From the NCBI RefSeq assembly GCF_013283785.1, contig NZ_JABCPZ010000014.1, positions 1 through 64,000 of the forward strand: a stretch of 64,000 nt of DNA. The letters run 5' to 3'. The stretch comes from Nonomuraea antri (GTDB taxonomy: Bacteria; Actinomycetota; Actinomycetes; Streptosporangiales; Streptosporangiaceae). Position 1 is the first letter of the stretch, and each line of letters starts with the position of its first letter. Shown piece after piece: positions 42,194 through 49,966 of the stretch. The notes beneath the pieces were generated by a model. The model was not told the DNA's origin, made no database searches, and worked only from the letters and a program-made list of their open reading frames with translations. Position numbers and translations under genes: made by a program.

Positions 42194-42646
42194 ATGAATT
42201 CTTCGCCGAATTACCCAGGTCGGCACGTGGTCGGCAGAATCGAGCCGTGCCGCATTGTCGACCTCACCGAGTTCAAGGACGCGCGCGGCCGGTTGAGCGT
42301 GGTGGAGTCCGGTAAGGACATCCCCTTCGACATCAAACGCGCGTACTACATGTACGACATCCCCGACGGCGTCTCCCGTGGCGCGCACGGGCACCGGCGG
42401 CTGCGCCAGATCATCATCGCGGTCGCCGGCAGCTTCGAGGTCGTCGTGGACGACGGCTTCGACCAGGCCACGTTCGTGCTCGACCGCCCGGACAAGGGCC
42501 TGCTGATGGGCCCGATGGTGTGGCGCGACATGATCAACTACGCGCCGGGCACCGTGGGCCTGTGGCTGGTGTCGGAACCCTACGACGAGTCCGACTACTA
42601 CCGGGACTACCAGGAGTTCCTGCGCGATGCCAGGGAGCTGCGATGA
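42194..42646 (+). CDS. TDP-4-keto-6-deoxyglucose 3,4-ketoisomerase (FdtA/Tyl1a-like)
   Basis: Cupin-fold isomerase of 150 residues that moves the keto group from C-4 to C-3 so that an aminotransferase can act. The catalytic HGH is in [15 protein letters not shown], and [16 protein letters not shown] and [15 protein letters not shown] are conserved in FdtA/Tyl1a/QdtA. The 4-bp ATGA overlap with the aminotransferase repeats the fdtA-fdtB and tyl1a-tylB pairing. Which C-4 epimer forms cannot be read from sequence. The ATG at 42194 (GGGA upstream) was chosen over 42155, which lies inside the palindrome. Confidence 0.9.
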   Translation: MNSSPNYPGRHVVGRIEPCRIVDLTEFKDARGRLSVVESGKDIPFDIKRAYYMYDIPDGVSRGAHGHRRLRQIIIAVAGSFEVVVDDGFDQATFVLDRPDKGLLMGPMVWRDMINYAPGTVGLWLVSEPYDESDYYRDYQEFLRDARELR

Positions 42647-43749
42647 AGGTCCCCTTCCTGGATCTCCGGGCGGCGCGCGCCGAGCTCGGCGGCGAGCTGA
42701 ACGACGCGGTGAACCGGGTGCTCGACTCCGGCTGGTACCTGCTCGGGCCGGAGACCGAGGCGTTCGAGTCGGAGTTCGCCGCCTACTGCGGGGCCGCGCA
42801 CTGCGTGACGGTCGGCAGCGGCGGCGCCGCGCTCGAACTGGCCCTGCGCGCGATGGAGGTGGGCCCGGGCGACGAGGTGATCGTGCCCTCGCACACGTTC
42901 ATCGCGAGCTGGCTGGCGGTGACCGCGACGGGCGCCCGCGTGGTGCCGGTGGAGCCGGAGCCGCGCACGCTCACCCTGAACCCGGAACGCGTCCAGGACG
43001 CGATCACGCCGCGGACCAAGGTGATCATGCCGGTGCACCTGTACGGCCAGCCCGCGGACCTCGACGCCATCGACGAGATCGCGGCCGCGCACGGCCTGCG
43101 CGTCCTGCAGGACGCCGCCCAGGCCCACGGCGCCGGCCTGCGCGGCCGGCGCGTCGGCTCGACCGGCACCGCCGCCTTCAGCTTCTACCCGGGCAAGAAC
43201 CTGGGCGCGCTCGGCGACGGCGGCGCCGTGGTGACCGCCGACCCCGATCTGGCCGAGCGGGTCCGGCTGCTGCGCAGCTACGGCTCGCGGGTGAAGTACC
43301 GGCACGAGATCAAGGGCGAGAACGCGCGCCTGGACGAGATCCAGGCCGCCGTGCTCCGGGTCAAGCTGACCCGGCTGGAGGAGTGGAACGCCAGGCGGCG
43401 GGCCACCGCCGAGCGCTATCTCGCCGAGCTGGCCGGCCTGGACGGCTTGACCCTGCCCACCCCGGCGCCCTGGTCCACGCACGTCTGGCACCTGTTCGTG
43501 GTGCGCTGCGCCAAGCGCGACCGGGTGCAGGCACGGCTGGGCGAGCTCGGGATCGGCACGCTCATCCACTACCCGGTCGCCGCGCATCGTTCGCCCTGCT
43601 ACGCCGACCTCGGCCTGGGCCCGGGCTCGCTGCCGGCGGCCGAGCGCCTGGCCGAGCAGGTGCTGAGCCTGCCGATGGGCCCGCACGTGACCGCCGCGCA
43701 GGCCGCGGCCGTCGTCGCGGCCGTGCGGGCGGCCGTCCCCGGCCGCTGA
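42643..43749 (+). CDS. TDP-3-keto-6-deoxyhexose 3-aminotransferase (FdtB/TylB-like)
   Basis: PLP enzyme of the DegT family, 368 residues: [60 protein letters not shown] and the PLP lysine in [16 protein letters not shown]. The [11 protein letters not shown] form is typical of FdtB/TylB/QdtB. It is coupled to the ketoisomerase and so should make TDP-3-amino-3,6-dideoxyhexose, the substrate of the N,N-dimethyltransferase at 18779. It could also serve the pentose pathway opposite, as a second choice. Confidence 0.88.
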   Translation: MKVPFLDLRAARAELGGELNDAVNRVLDSGWYLLGPETEAFESEFAAYCGAAHCVTVGSGGAALELALRAMEVGPGDEVIVPSHTFIASWLAVTATGARVVPVEPEPRTLTLNPERVQDAITPRTKVIMPVHLYGQPADLDAIDEIAAAHGLRVLQDAAQAHGAGLRGRRVGSTGTAAFSFYPGKNLGALGDGGAVVTADPDLAERVRLLRSYGSRVKYRHEIKGENARLDEIQAAVLRVKLTRLEEWNARRRATAERYLAELAGLDGLTLPTPAPWSTHVWHLFVVRCAKRDRVQARLGELGIGTLIHYPVAAHRSPCYADLGLGPGSLPAAERLAEQVLSLPMGPHVTAAQAAAVVAAVRAAVPGR

Positions 43750-43823
43750 ATCAGGCCGTGCGTCGGGCCTTGCGTCGGGCCGTTCGCGCGGCTGCCCCCG
43801 GCCGGTGAGTCAGGACGTGCCGC
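43729..43823. repeat. Imperfect 58-bp-period duplication of the aminotransferase 3' end
   Basis: About 40 bp around the stop codon (GGCCGTCCCCGGCCGCTGAA, then TCAGGCCGTGC) recur 58 bp further on as GGCTGCCCCCGGCCGGTGAG, then TCAGGACGTGC. Between them TGCGTCGGGCC is repeated twice in tandem. The second copy contains the stop of the converging gene. It looks like slippage or a local duplication at a gene junction. Confidence 0.6.
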
Positions 43824-44787
43824 TGTCGTCCTGGGCCAGCCACCACGGGTTCGCCCTGGCCCAGGCGACGGTCCTGGCCAGGCCGTCGCGCAGGCCGGTC
43901 GCGCAGTGCCAGCCCAGGACGCCGGCCGCCTTGCGGGTGTCGGGCACGCGCCGGGGCAGATCCTGGTAGCGGGCGCCCAGGCGGGCCCCGGTGTCCACGG
44001 ACACCGCGGCGGGCCCGCTCGGCCCGGCCACCTCCGTGACCAGGTCGATGGCCTCCTTGACGGTGGTCTCCGCGGTGCTGCCCACGTTGAAGCACTCGCC
44101 GATCGCCCGCTCGCTCCGCGCCGCCAGCAGGGTCGCCGCCACGGCGTCGTCGACGTAGGTGAAGCACCTGGTCTGCAGGCCGTCGTCGTAGCGCACGGGG
44201 GGCAGCCCGCGCAGGGCGCGGTGCAGCGTGCGGCTGATCACGAAGGCGGGGCGCTGGCGCGGCCCGTAGACGTTGAAGTAACGCACGATCGTGGCCGGCA
44301 GCCTGTGCTGGCGCGCGTAGGCGAAGACCAGGTGCTCGGCCAGCGCCTTGCTGGAGGAGTAGCTCCACCGGTCGGTCGCCGTGGAGCCGAGCAGCCGGTC
44401 GGCGTCCTCGGCCCACGGGACCTCCGGGTTCTTGCCGAAGATCTCGCTGGTGCTGGCCGCGAGCACCCGCGCGCCGGCCCGCGCGGCCAGTTCGAGCACG
44501 TTGCGCGTGCCTTCGAAGTTGATGTCGATGACGTCGAGCGGCCGGTCCAGGTACCGGTCCACCCCGACCACGGCGGCCAGGTGGTAGACCACGTCCACGC
44601 CCTCGGTGATCGCCTCGGCCAGCCGGTCACGGTCGCGGACGTCGCCGCGCAGCCGCCGTACCTCGGCCTGGTCGGGGGCCGGTTCCCCGCTGTCGTAGAC
44701 GAGGACGTCGTCGCCCTGCCGGACCAGCGCGTCGGCGAGGTGCCCGCCGAGGAAGCCGAATCCCCCTGTCACCACGACTCTGGCCAT
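43810..44787 (-). CDS. NDP-sugar epimerase/decarboxylase (CalS9-like TDP/UDP-xylose synthase)
   Basis: Extended-SDR enzyme of 325 residues: NAD motif VTGGFGFLGGHLADAL; STSEIFGKNPEVPW with catalytic Ser/Thr and Glu; the Tyr/Lys pair in SYSSSKALAEHLVF; FNVYGPRQRPAFVISRTLHR. The ASTSEIFGK and long GPRQRPAF blocks are those of nucleotide-glucuronate decarboxylases, as in CalS9. It lies 4 bp downstream of a nucleotide-glucose 6-dehydrogenase gene, which supplies the uronic acid. An epimerase without decarboxylation remains possible. GGAGGTAGG precedes the ATG. Confidence 0.75.
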   Translation of the reverse strand: MARVVVTGGFGFLGGHLADALVRQGDDVLVYDSGEPAPDQAEVRRLRGDVRDRDRLAEAITEGVDVVYHLAAVVGVDRYLDRPLDVIDINFEGTRNVLELAARAGARVLAASTSEIFGKNPEVPWAEDADRLLGSTATDRWSYSSSKALAEHLVFAYARQHRLPATIVRYFNVYGPRQRPAFVISRTLHRALRGLPPVRYDDGLQTRCFTYVDDAVAATLLAARSERAIGECFNVGSTAETTVKEAIDLVTEVAGPSGPAAVSVDTGARLGARYQDLPRRVPDTRKAAGVLGWHCATGLRDGLARTVAWARANPWWLAQDDSGTS

Positions 44788-44791
44788 CGTC

Positions 44792-46147
44792 CTACCTCCC
44801 GATCCCGCGGTAGGTGAAGCCCAGCTCGCGCAGCCGGGCGATGCGCTCGCGCGACAGGTACGCCCGTCCGTCGATCACCACGCACGAGCCGGCCGACACC
44901 TGCCGCCGCAGCTCGGCGAAGTCCAGGTCGGCGAACGCCTCGTGCCAGGCCAGCAGCGCCACGCAGTCGGCGTCGCGCACCGCGTCGGCCACGGAGTCCG
45001 CCAGGCGCAGGCCGAAGAGCTTGTCCACCTCGTCGGGTCCGGCCAGCGGGTCGTAGACGGCCACCTCGGCACCCGACTCACGCAGCGCGGACACCACCGG
45101 CCTGGTGGGGGTGGCGCGCAGGTCACCGGTGTTGTTCTTGAACGCCAGCCCCAGCACGGCCACCTTGGCGCCGGCGACGGGCTTGCCGAGCCTGCCCAGT
45201 TCCTCGGCGATGAGCGCGGCCGTGTAGCCGGGCATGGAGTCGTTCACCTGTCTGGTCACCGGGATGGTGCGGACGTCCACGCCGCGCTGCCTGGCCGCCT
45301 GCCAGACCATCCACGGGTCCTTGGTCAGGCACGATCCGCCGACGCCGACGCTGGGCAGCAGGATGTTCACGTTGCCGTTGCCCTTGGGGATGGTGTTCGC
45401 CGCCGCGATGATGTCCAGGACGTCCACCTCCAGCGCGGCGCAGAGCGTGGCCAGCTCGTTGGCCATGGCGATGTTGTGGTCGATCCACCAGTTGTCGGCC
45501 AGCTTGACCATCTCGGCGGCTTCGAGCGAGTCGACGGTCAGCACCTCCACGCCGAGTCCGGCGCGCCAGAACCGGTCCGCGGCGGCCGCGCTGTCGGCGC
45601 ACCAGCCGCCCACCACGATCGGGAAGCTGCGCAGCTCGCGCAGCGCGTCGCCCTCCGACAGCCGCTCGGGGCTGAAGCAGAGGCCGACGTCCGTCCCGCA
45701 GGTCAGGCCGCCGCGCTCGATCAGCGGGACGATCAGGTCGCGGGTCGTCCCCGGCGGCACCGTGCTCTTGAAGATGAGCAGCTGGCCGGGGACGAGGTGC
45801 CTGCTCAGCTCCTCGCACGCGGTACGCAGCTGCGTGTCCACCAGGACGCCCCGGTCGCGGACCGGGGTGCCCACGGCCACGATCACCACGTCGGCCTCGG
45901 CCACCCGCCCGTAGTCGGTGGTGACCTGGAGCCGGTCGCTCCGCCGTACCGCGGAGACCAGTTCCGGCAGCCCGCTCTCCTGGAAGCGGCACCGCCCCTC
46001 CCGCAGCTCGGCCACCAGGGAGGCATCGGTGTCGATCCCGATGACGCGCATCCCGTTGTCCGCCAGGACGGCGGCGACGCACGACCCGACGTAGCCGAGT
46101 CCGAGCACCGCCGCCGTAGTGTTCACCTCGTCGCGCAAGAATCGCAT
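44792..46147 (-). CDS. Nucleotide-glucose 6-dehydrogenase (CalS8-like)
   Basis: Two-step NAD-dependent oxidation of the sugar C-6 to a carboxylate, 451 residues. Rossmann start LGLGYVGSCVAAVLADNGMR, IFKSTVPPGTT, LCFSPERLSEGDAL, KLADNWWIDHNIAMANELA and the catalytic cysteine in VGVGGSCLTKDPW; C-terminal LGLAFKNNTGDLRATPT. In calicheamicin the homologue CalS8 uses TDP-glucose and CalS9 makes a TDP-pentose. With the decarboxylase next door a pentose or amino-pentose branch is likely. A UDP-ManNAc dehydrogenase-like activity cannot be excluded. Confidence 0.87.
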   Translation of the reverse strand: MRFLRDEVNTTAAVLGLGYVGSCVAAVLADNGMRVIGIDTDASLVAELREGRCRFQESGLPELVSAVRRSDRLQVTTDYGRVAEADVVIVAVGTPVRDRGVLVDTQLRTACEELSRHLVPGQLLIFKSTVPPGTTRDLIVPLIERGGLTCGTDVGLCFSPERLSEGDALRELRSFPIVVGGWCADSAAAADRFWRAGLGVEVLTVDSLEAAEMVKLADNWWIDHNIAMANELATLCAALEVDVLDIIAAANTIPKGNGNVNILLPSVGVGGSCLTKDPWMVWQAARQRGVDVRTIPVTRQVNDSMPGYTAALIAEELGRLGKPVAGAKVAVLGLAFKNNTGDLRATPTRPVVSALRESGAEVAVYDPLAGPDEVDKLFGLRLADSVADAVRDADCVALLAWHEAFADLDFAELRRQVSAGSCVVIDGRAYLSRERIARLRELGFTYRGIGR

Positions 46148-46213
46148 GTCAGCTCCACCCGCCCGATCCGATCCATCAAGATCGATGCTTGTGGACGGGG
46201 CAACCGGGGTGAA

Positions 46214-46231
46214 CCCCTAACCAGGCCCCTA
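46214..46231. promoter_or_regulatory. Two CCCCTA boxes upstream of the dehydrogenase gene
   Basis: CCCCTAACCAGGCCCCTA shows two direct CCCCTA boxes spaced by 12 bp, about 65 bp upstream of the ATG at 46147, running into the end of the ABC permease gene. They match the boxes at 20801 and in 59464-59805. Confidence 0.45.
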
Positions 46232-47386
46232 CGGCCGGACCAGGGCCCGGCGCAGCAGCCACAGCCCCAGCGTGAACAGCACCAGGGCGTAGCCGGCCAG
46301 GATCGCCAGCTGCGGCAGGATGTCGAGCACCGCGCCGCCTTCGCGTACCAGCTCCGTGAACGCCTCCACGGCCCAGGCGTGCGGGGTGAGGTGGGCGACC
46401 ACCCGCATCGTCTCCCCGAACGCCTCCAGCGGCACCATCGTGCCGCCCAGGGCCGCCAGCCCCATGCCCAGCACCATCGCGGCCGAGGTGGCCTGCCCGG
46501 GAAGGCTGAAGAGCGAGCCGACGATCAGGGCCGCGCCGCCGCCGACGATCGCGAACAGCACCATGAGCAGCGCGGCGCCGAGGGGGTCGCCCCAGTTCAC
46601 GCCGAACAGCACCGCCGAGCCGAACATGACGAGCAGCCCCTGGCAGAGCGCGATGAGGATGCGCCCGAGCGCCTCTCCGCCCACCATCGTGCGCAGCGGG
46701 GTCGGGCCCGCGTACATCCGGCGGGAGATGCCCAGGGCACGCGTCTCAATAATGCCGAGCGCGGTCGTCAGCGCGGTGAGGAAGGTGAACATGAGCAGCA
46801 GCGGCGGGGCCGAGACGGAGAAGGAGTTGAACCCGGCCGGGAAGGGCGCCCGCCCCGTCGTGGTGACCTGGACGTCCACCCCGTTCACCGTGACACGCTC
46901 GGCCGCCGCGAGGTTGGCCGCGAAGGCGCCCTTGCCCTCGGCCTCGGCGAACCGCGCCGCGCGCAGCAGCGCGGTCTCCTCGCGCAGCACGGCCCGCACC
47001 CACACGCCCACGTCCAGCGCCTTGAGGTCGGCGGGACGCAGCAGCGACCGGATGGTCGCCTGGCCGCCGGAGCCGAGCGTGGCGTCGTAGTCGGCCGGCA
47101 GGACCAGCCCGGCCTGCAGTTCGCCCCGCTCGACCTTGAGCCGCATCTCGGCCTCGGTGCCGAACCGGCGCAGGGTCAGCTTGTCGCCCTCGGACACGGC
47201 CTTGACCAGCCGCTCGGTGAGCGGACCCGACCCGTGCACGATGCCCACCTGGAGGCTCTGGCCGCCGCCGAACATCATGCCGAGCACGAAGATCATCATG
47301 AACGGGGCGACGACCACGAAGAAGAGGTTCGTCTTGTCGTGGAAGGCCCGGCGCAGGTTGACCAGGGCGATCGTGACGACCTTCAT
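46229..47386 (-). CDS. ABC-2 family transporter permease (subunit B)
   Basis: Drug/peptide exporter membrane subunit, 385 residues. One N-terminal helix (NLFFVVVAPFMMIFVLGMMF), a large external domain of about 150 residues, then five helices (LLLMFTFLTALTTALGIIET, CQGLLVMFGSAVLFGVNWG, LLMVLFAIVGGGAALIVGSL, and LPQLAILAGYALVLFTLGLW). The RRMYAGPTPLRTMVGGEALG loop is the ABC-2 signature. It overlaps the paralogous permease (ATGA). With the ATPase it forms the exporter next to the lanthipeptide precursor. Confidence 0.92.
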   Translation of the reverse strand: MKVVTIALVNLRRAFHDKTNLFFVVVAPFMMIFVLGMMFGGGQSLQVGIVHGSGPLTERLVKAVSEGDKLTLRRFGTEAEMRLKVERGELQAGLVLPADYDATLGSGGQATIRSLLRPADLKALDVGVWVRAVLREETALLRAARFAEAEGKGAFAANLAAAERVTVNGVDVQVTTTGRAPFPAGFNSFSVSAPPLLLMFTFLTALTTALGIIETRALGISRRMYAGPTPLRTMVGGEALGRILIALCQGLLVMFGSAVLFGVNWGDPLGAALLMVLFAIVGGGAALIVGSLFSLPGQATSAAMVLGMGLAALGGTMVPLEAFGETMRVVAHLTPHAWAVEAFTELVREGGAVLDILPQLAILAGYALVLFTLGLWLLRRALVRP

Positions 47387-48558
47387 AGCTGGAGGATCCT
47401 TCCGATCCGGAACATCGCCACGCCCCCGCCCAGCACCGCGAAGCCCAGCAGGGCGGCCACCGGCAGGAGCACCACGTCGACGGAGCCGCCGCCGGCCAGG
47501 TCGGCCATGCCGGACATGAACCAGCCGTGCGGGGTGAGGAATCTGAACGCGGCCAGGTCGCCGAGCTGGGCGACGGGGAAGAACACCCCGCCGAAGGTCC
47601 CGAGCACCATCGCGACCACGGACTGCCAGTTGGAGGCCTGCTCGGCCGAGCGGGCGAACGTCACCACCGCGACCATGACCCCGTTGGCGGCGAGCACGGC
47701 CGCGATCACCAGCGCGGCCACCCCGAGCGGATCGCCCCAGCGGGCGCCGAGCAGCACGCTCGTGGCCACGACCAGGACGCTGATGCTCACCACCCCGACG
47801 ATCACGCCGCTCAGCAGCTTGGCGCCGATGATGCCGCGCCGGCCGATGGGCGCGGCCAGCAGGCGGGACAGCGTCCCGGTGCGTCTCTCCTCGAAGATGC
47901 TGGCCACGTTGAACAGCACGGCGAAGAACAGGAAGAACATCGCCATGCCCGCCGCGTAGAACGTGGTGGTGTCCAGCTCGCGGTGCGCGGCCGAGCCGTC
48001 GTCGGACAGCACCACCGGCGGCGGCAGGTTCTGCGCGCGGGAGGCGAGCGCGGCGCGCTGCTCGGCCGTCGGCCGGTCGCCGGCCACCAGCACCACCGCC
48101 CGCTCGACCGAGGTCAGGTCGGCCGCGAAGAACTCCGTGACCTCCCTGGCCACCTGCACCGCGATGGGCGAGCGCGCGGAGCCGATCACCTGGATGACGC
48201 TCTGGCGGCCCTGCGCCAGGTTCGCCGACAGGTCGGGCGGGACCAGGAAGGCGGCGTCCACCTCACCGGCGTTCACGGCGCGCTGGGCGGCCTCGGCCGT
48301 CGGCAGCTCGCGAACGGTGAGATCGGCGCTGCCCTCGAGTGGCTTGAGCACGCCGGCGACGAAGCCCTTGCCGACGGGTCCCGTGTCGGCGTTGACCACC
48401 GCGTACGTCGCCTTGAGCGAGGCGCCGCCGCCACCGAGCACGAGATTGAGCACGAAGGCCATGCCCAGCGGCAGGACGAGGGCGAAGACCACGAGGGTGC
48501 TGTCGACCGCGCGCTGGCGCAGGTCCTTGAGCAGAATGATCCACACGGCCGGCTTCAT
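47383..48558 (-). CDS. ABC-2 family transporter permease (subunit A)
   Basis: Second membrane subunit, 391 residues, with the same plan: N-terminal helix (TLVVFALVLPLGMAFVLNLV), an external domain of about 170 residues (VREVTEFFAADLTSVERAVV), five C-terminal helices and the RTGTLSRLLAAPIGRRGIIG loop. The two permeases would form a heterodimer with the ATPase encoded 5 bp upstream. The likely cargo is the mature RiPP or its glycoside (inference from position). Confidence 0.92.
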   Translation of the reverse strand: MKPAVWIILLKDLRQRAVDSTLVVFALVLPLGMAFVLNLVLGGGGASLKATYAVVNADTGPVGKGFVAGVLKPLEGSADLTVRELPTAEAAQRAVNAGEVDAAFLVPPDLSANLAQGRQSVIQVIGSARSPIAVQVAREVTEFFAADLTSVERAVVLVAGDRPTAEQRAALASRAQNLPPPVVLSDDGSAAHRELDTTTFYAAGMAMFFLFFAVLFNVASIFEERRTGTLSRLLAAPIGRRGIIGAKLLSGVIVGVVSISVLVVATSVLLGARWGDPLGVAALVIAAVLAANGVMVAVVTFARSAEQASNWQSVVAMVLGTFGGVFFPVAQLGDLAAFRFLTPHGWFMSGMADLAGGGSVDVVLLPVAALLGFAVLGGGVAMFRIGRILQL

Positions 48559-48563
48559 GGCGA

Positions 48564-49505
48564 TCAGTCCCGCAGCGCCCGGCCGGTGAGGTGCAGGAAG
48601 ACCGATTCGAGGTCCGGCTCGCGAACCTCGACCGAGCGCACCGTGAGCCCCGCCTGCGCGGTGGTCTGCAGGATCGACGGGAGCCGCTCCCCCGCGTCGG
48701 CGACGAGCAGTTCCACCGCGCCGTCACCGGTGCTCACCTGCTGGATCTTGGGCAGGGTCCGCAGCGCCCGCACGGCCGACGCCGGATCGCCGTCCACCCT
48801 GAGCACGATCCTGCCCTGCTCCTCCACCAGCGCGACCAGCTCCCTGCGGGTGCCCTCGGCGACGAGTTTGCCGCGGTCCACGATGCCCACGCGGTCGCAC
48901 AACCGCTCGGCCTCTTCCATGTAGTGCGTGGTGAACAGGACGGCGACGCCCTCGTCGGCCAGGCGGCCCACGCTCTCGAGTATCGCGTTGCGGCTCTGCG
49001 GGTCGACGCCCGCGGTGGGCTCGTCCAGAATGAGCACCCTGGGCCGGTTCAGCAGCCCGACCCCGATGTTGAGCCGCCGCATCATGCCGCCGGAGAACTT
49101 GCCCGAAGGCTCGGCCGCGCGGTCGGTGAGGCCCACGACCTCCAGCACCTCGTCGACCTTGGCCTTCAGTGCGGAACCGCGCAGGCCGTAGAGCCGGCCG
49201 AAGAAGCGCAGGTTCTCCCGGGCGGTGAGGTCGGGATAAAGGGCGAGATCCTGGGGCACGAATCCGATGAGCGATTTGGTGGCGACACTTTTGGTGGAAT
49301 GCGCCCTGCCGTCGATCGTCACTTCGCCCGAATCGCATTCAAGAATTCCGACGATCATCGAGATCGTGGTCGTCTTGCCTGCCCCGTTGGGGCCGAGCAG
49401 ACCGTACGTCTCACCTTCGGCAATCGTGAAACCAATGCCGTCGACGGCCAGCATCGAGCCAAATTGTTTGCGTAATCCCGCACATGCGAGAACGACATCA
49501 CTCAC
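48564..49505 (-). CDS. ABC exporter ATPase (DrrA-like)
   Basis: About 313 residues from the GTG at 49505. Walker A LLGPNGAGKTTTISMIVGIL, signature KFSGGMMRRLNIGVGLL, Walker B VLILDEPTAGVDPQSR and H-loop LFTTHYMEEAERLCDRVG. The C-terminal extension ending VEVREPDLESVFLHLTGRAL is typical of DrrA-type drug-resistance ATPases. It lies downstream of the precursor peptide on the same strand, separated by a strong hairpin, so it is probably expressed by partial read-through. An alternative start at 49559 has no better ribosome site. Confidence 0.92.
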   Translation of the reverse strand: MSDVVLACAGLRKQFGSMLAVDGIGFTIAEGETYGLLGPNGAGKTTTISMIVGILECDSGEVTIDGRAHSTKSVATKSLIGFVPQDLALYPDLTARENLRFFGRLYGLRGSALKAKVDEVLEVVGLTDRAAEPSGKFSGGMMRRLNIGVGLLNRPRVLILDEPTAGVDPQSRNAILESVGRLADEGVAVLFTTHYMEEAERLCDRVGIVDRGKLVAEGTRRELVALVEEQGRIVLRVDGDPASAVRALRTLPKIQQVSTGDGAVELLVADAGERLPSILQTTAQAGLTVRSVEVREPDLESVFLHLTGRALRD

Positions 49506-49685
49506 ACGTTCAAGCTGAGCACGGGCGGCTGTCAACTGTCCAGTCCCGGGGCTCGGCATTCGATCGGGTCACGCTTTTCGCGAGCGGCGTCCGGCCAGGG
49601 CCTGCGGGCTCGCGTAAGGGCGGCGGCCCCGGACCGGTCCGCACGGCCGGATCGGCGCCGCCGCCCCTCGGTTGATCGGCGAGCG

Positions 49686-49728
49686 CGTTCGCCGCGGGGG
49701 CGCCGGCGCGACGCCCCCGCGACGAACG
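49686..49728 (-). terminator. Attenuator/terminator hairpin after the precursor gene
   Basis: Stem of 17 bp with one mismatch (arms CGTTCGCCGCGGGGGCG and CGCCCCCGCGACGAACG) and a 9-nt loop, 5 bp beyond the precursor stop codon. In RiPP operons such hairpins keep precursor mRNA in excess over the downstream exporter genes. Confidence 0.8.
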
Positions 49729-49733
49729 GTCTA

Positions 49734-49829
49734 TTAGCAGGTAATGGTGCTCGCGCCACTACCCGGGAGCTCGTCGTACTCGGGAGCGCTCTCCAGCTTC
49801 TGCAGTTCGAGGATGTTCGCCAGTTCCAT
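49734..49829 (-). CDS. Lanthipeptide precursor peptide with avionin-type core
   Basis: A 31-residue ORF with a perfect AGGAGG ribosome site 7 nt upstream of the ATG. The leader contains ILELQKLE, the ILxLQ-type recognition helix of class III precursors, then an acidic SAPEYDELP stretch. The core GSGASTITC has the pattern S24-x2-S27-x3-C31, with cysteine as the very last residue. That is the substrate pattern for avionin, in which the terminal Cys is decarboxylated and joined to two dehydrated serines. The modification genes (GNAT, HFCD decarboxylase, LanKC) are divergent at 50725-54501. The leader/core cut is not known, but the peptide would be only about 8-10 residues, near goadvionin size. 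Confidence 0.88.
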   Translation of the reverse strand: MELANILELQKLESAPEYDELPGSGASTITC

Positions 49830-49966
49830 CGTGACACCTCCTTTTCGTTCTCGTCCGGACGGCCGCCGGCGACGGTTAATTCGCCTTTCGACCTCGGCGC
49901 CGAAAGTAAGCGACCGGACGGAGACCGGGCAACGCGGTGACCTAAAGCGGCCACGGCAATTGAGGC
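49830..49966. promoter_or_regulatory. Divergent promoter, precursor peptide and LuxR-type gene
   Basis: Spacer of 137 bp with the precursor ribosome site at 49837-49842. It contains CGGTTAATTCGCC and GTCCGGACGGCC (GTCCGGAC is an 8-bp palindrome). No copy of the 18-bp palindrome or CCCCTA box was found, so the LuxR-type protein next to it may act here. Confidence 0.5.

Noticed and set aside
44942..47959. A 1005-codon plus-strand open frame
   Set aside because: It spans four well-supported minus-strand genes (dehydrogenase, two permeases) and has shadow composition (His/Gln/Arg/Gly-rich).
49734..49829. Labionin instead of avionin for the S-x2-S-x3-C motif
   Set aside because: Labionin needs no decarboxylase; the C-terminal position of Cys and the adjacent HFCD gene favour avionin, though labionin is not strictly excluded.
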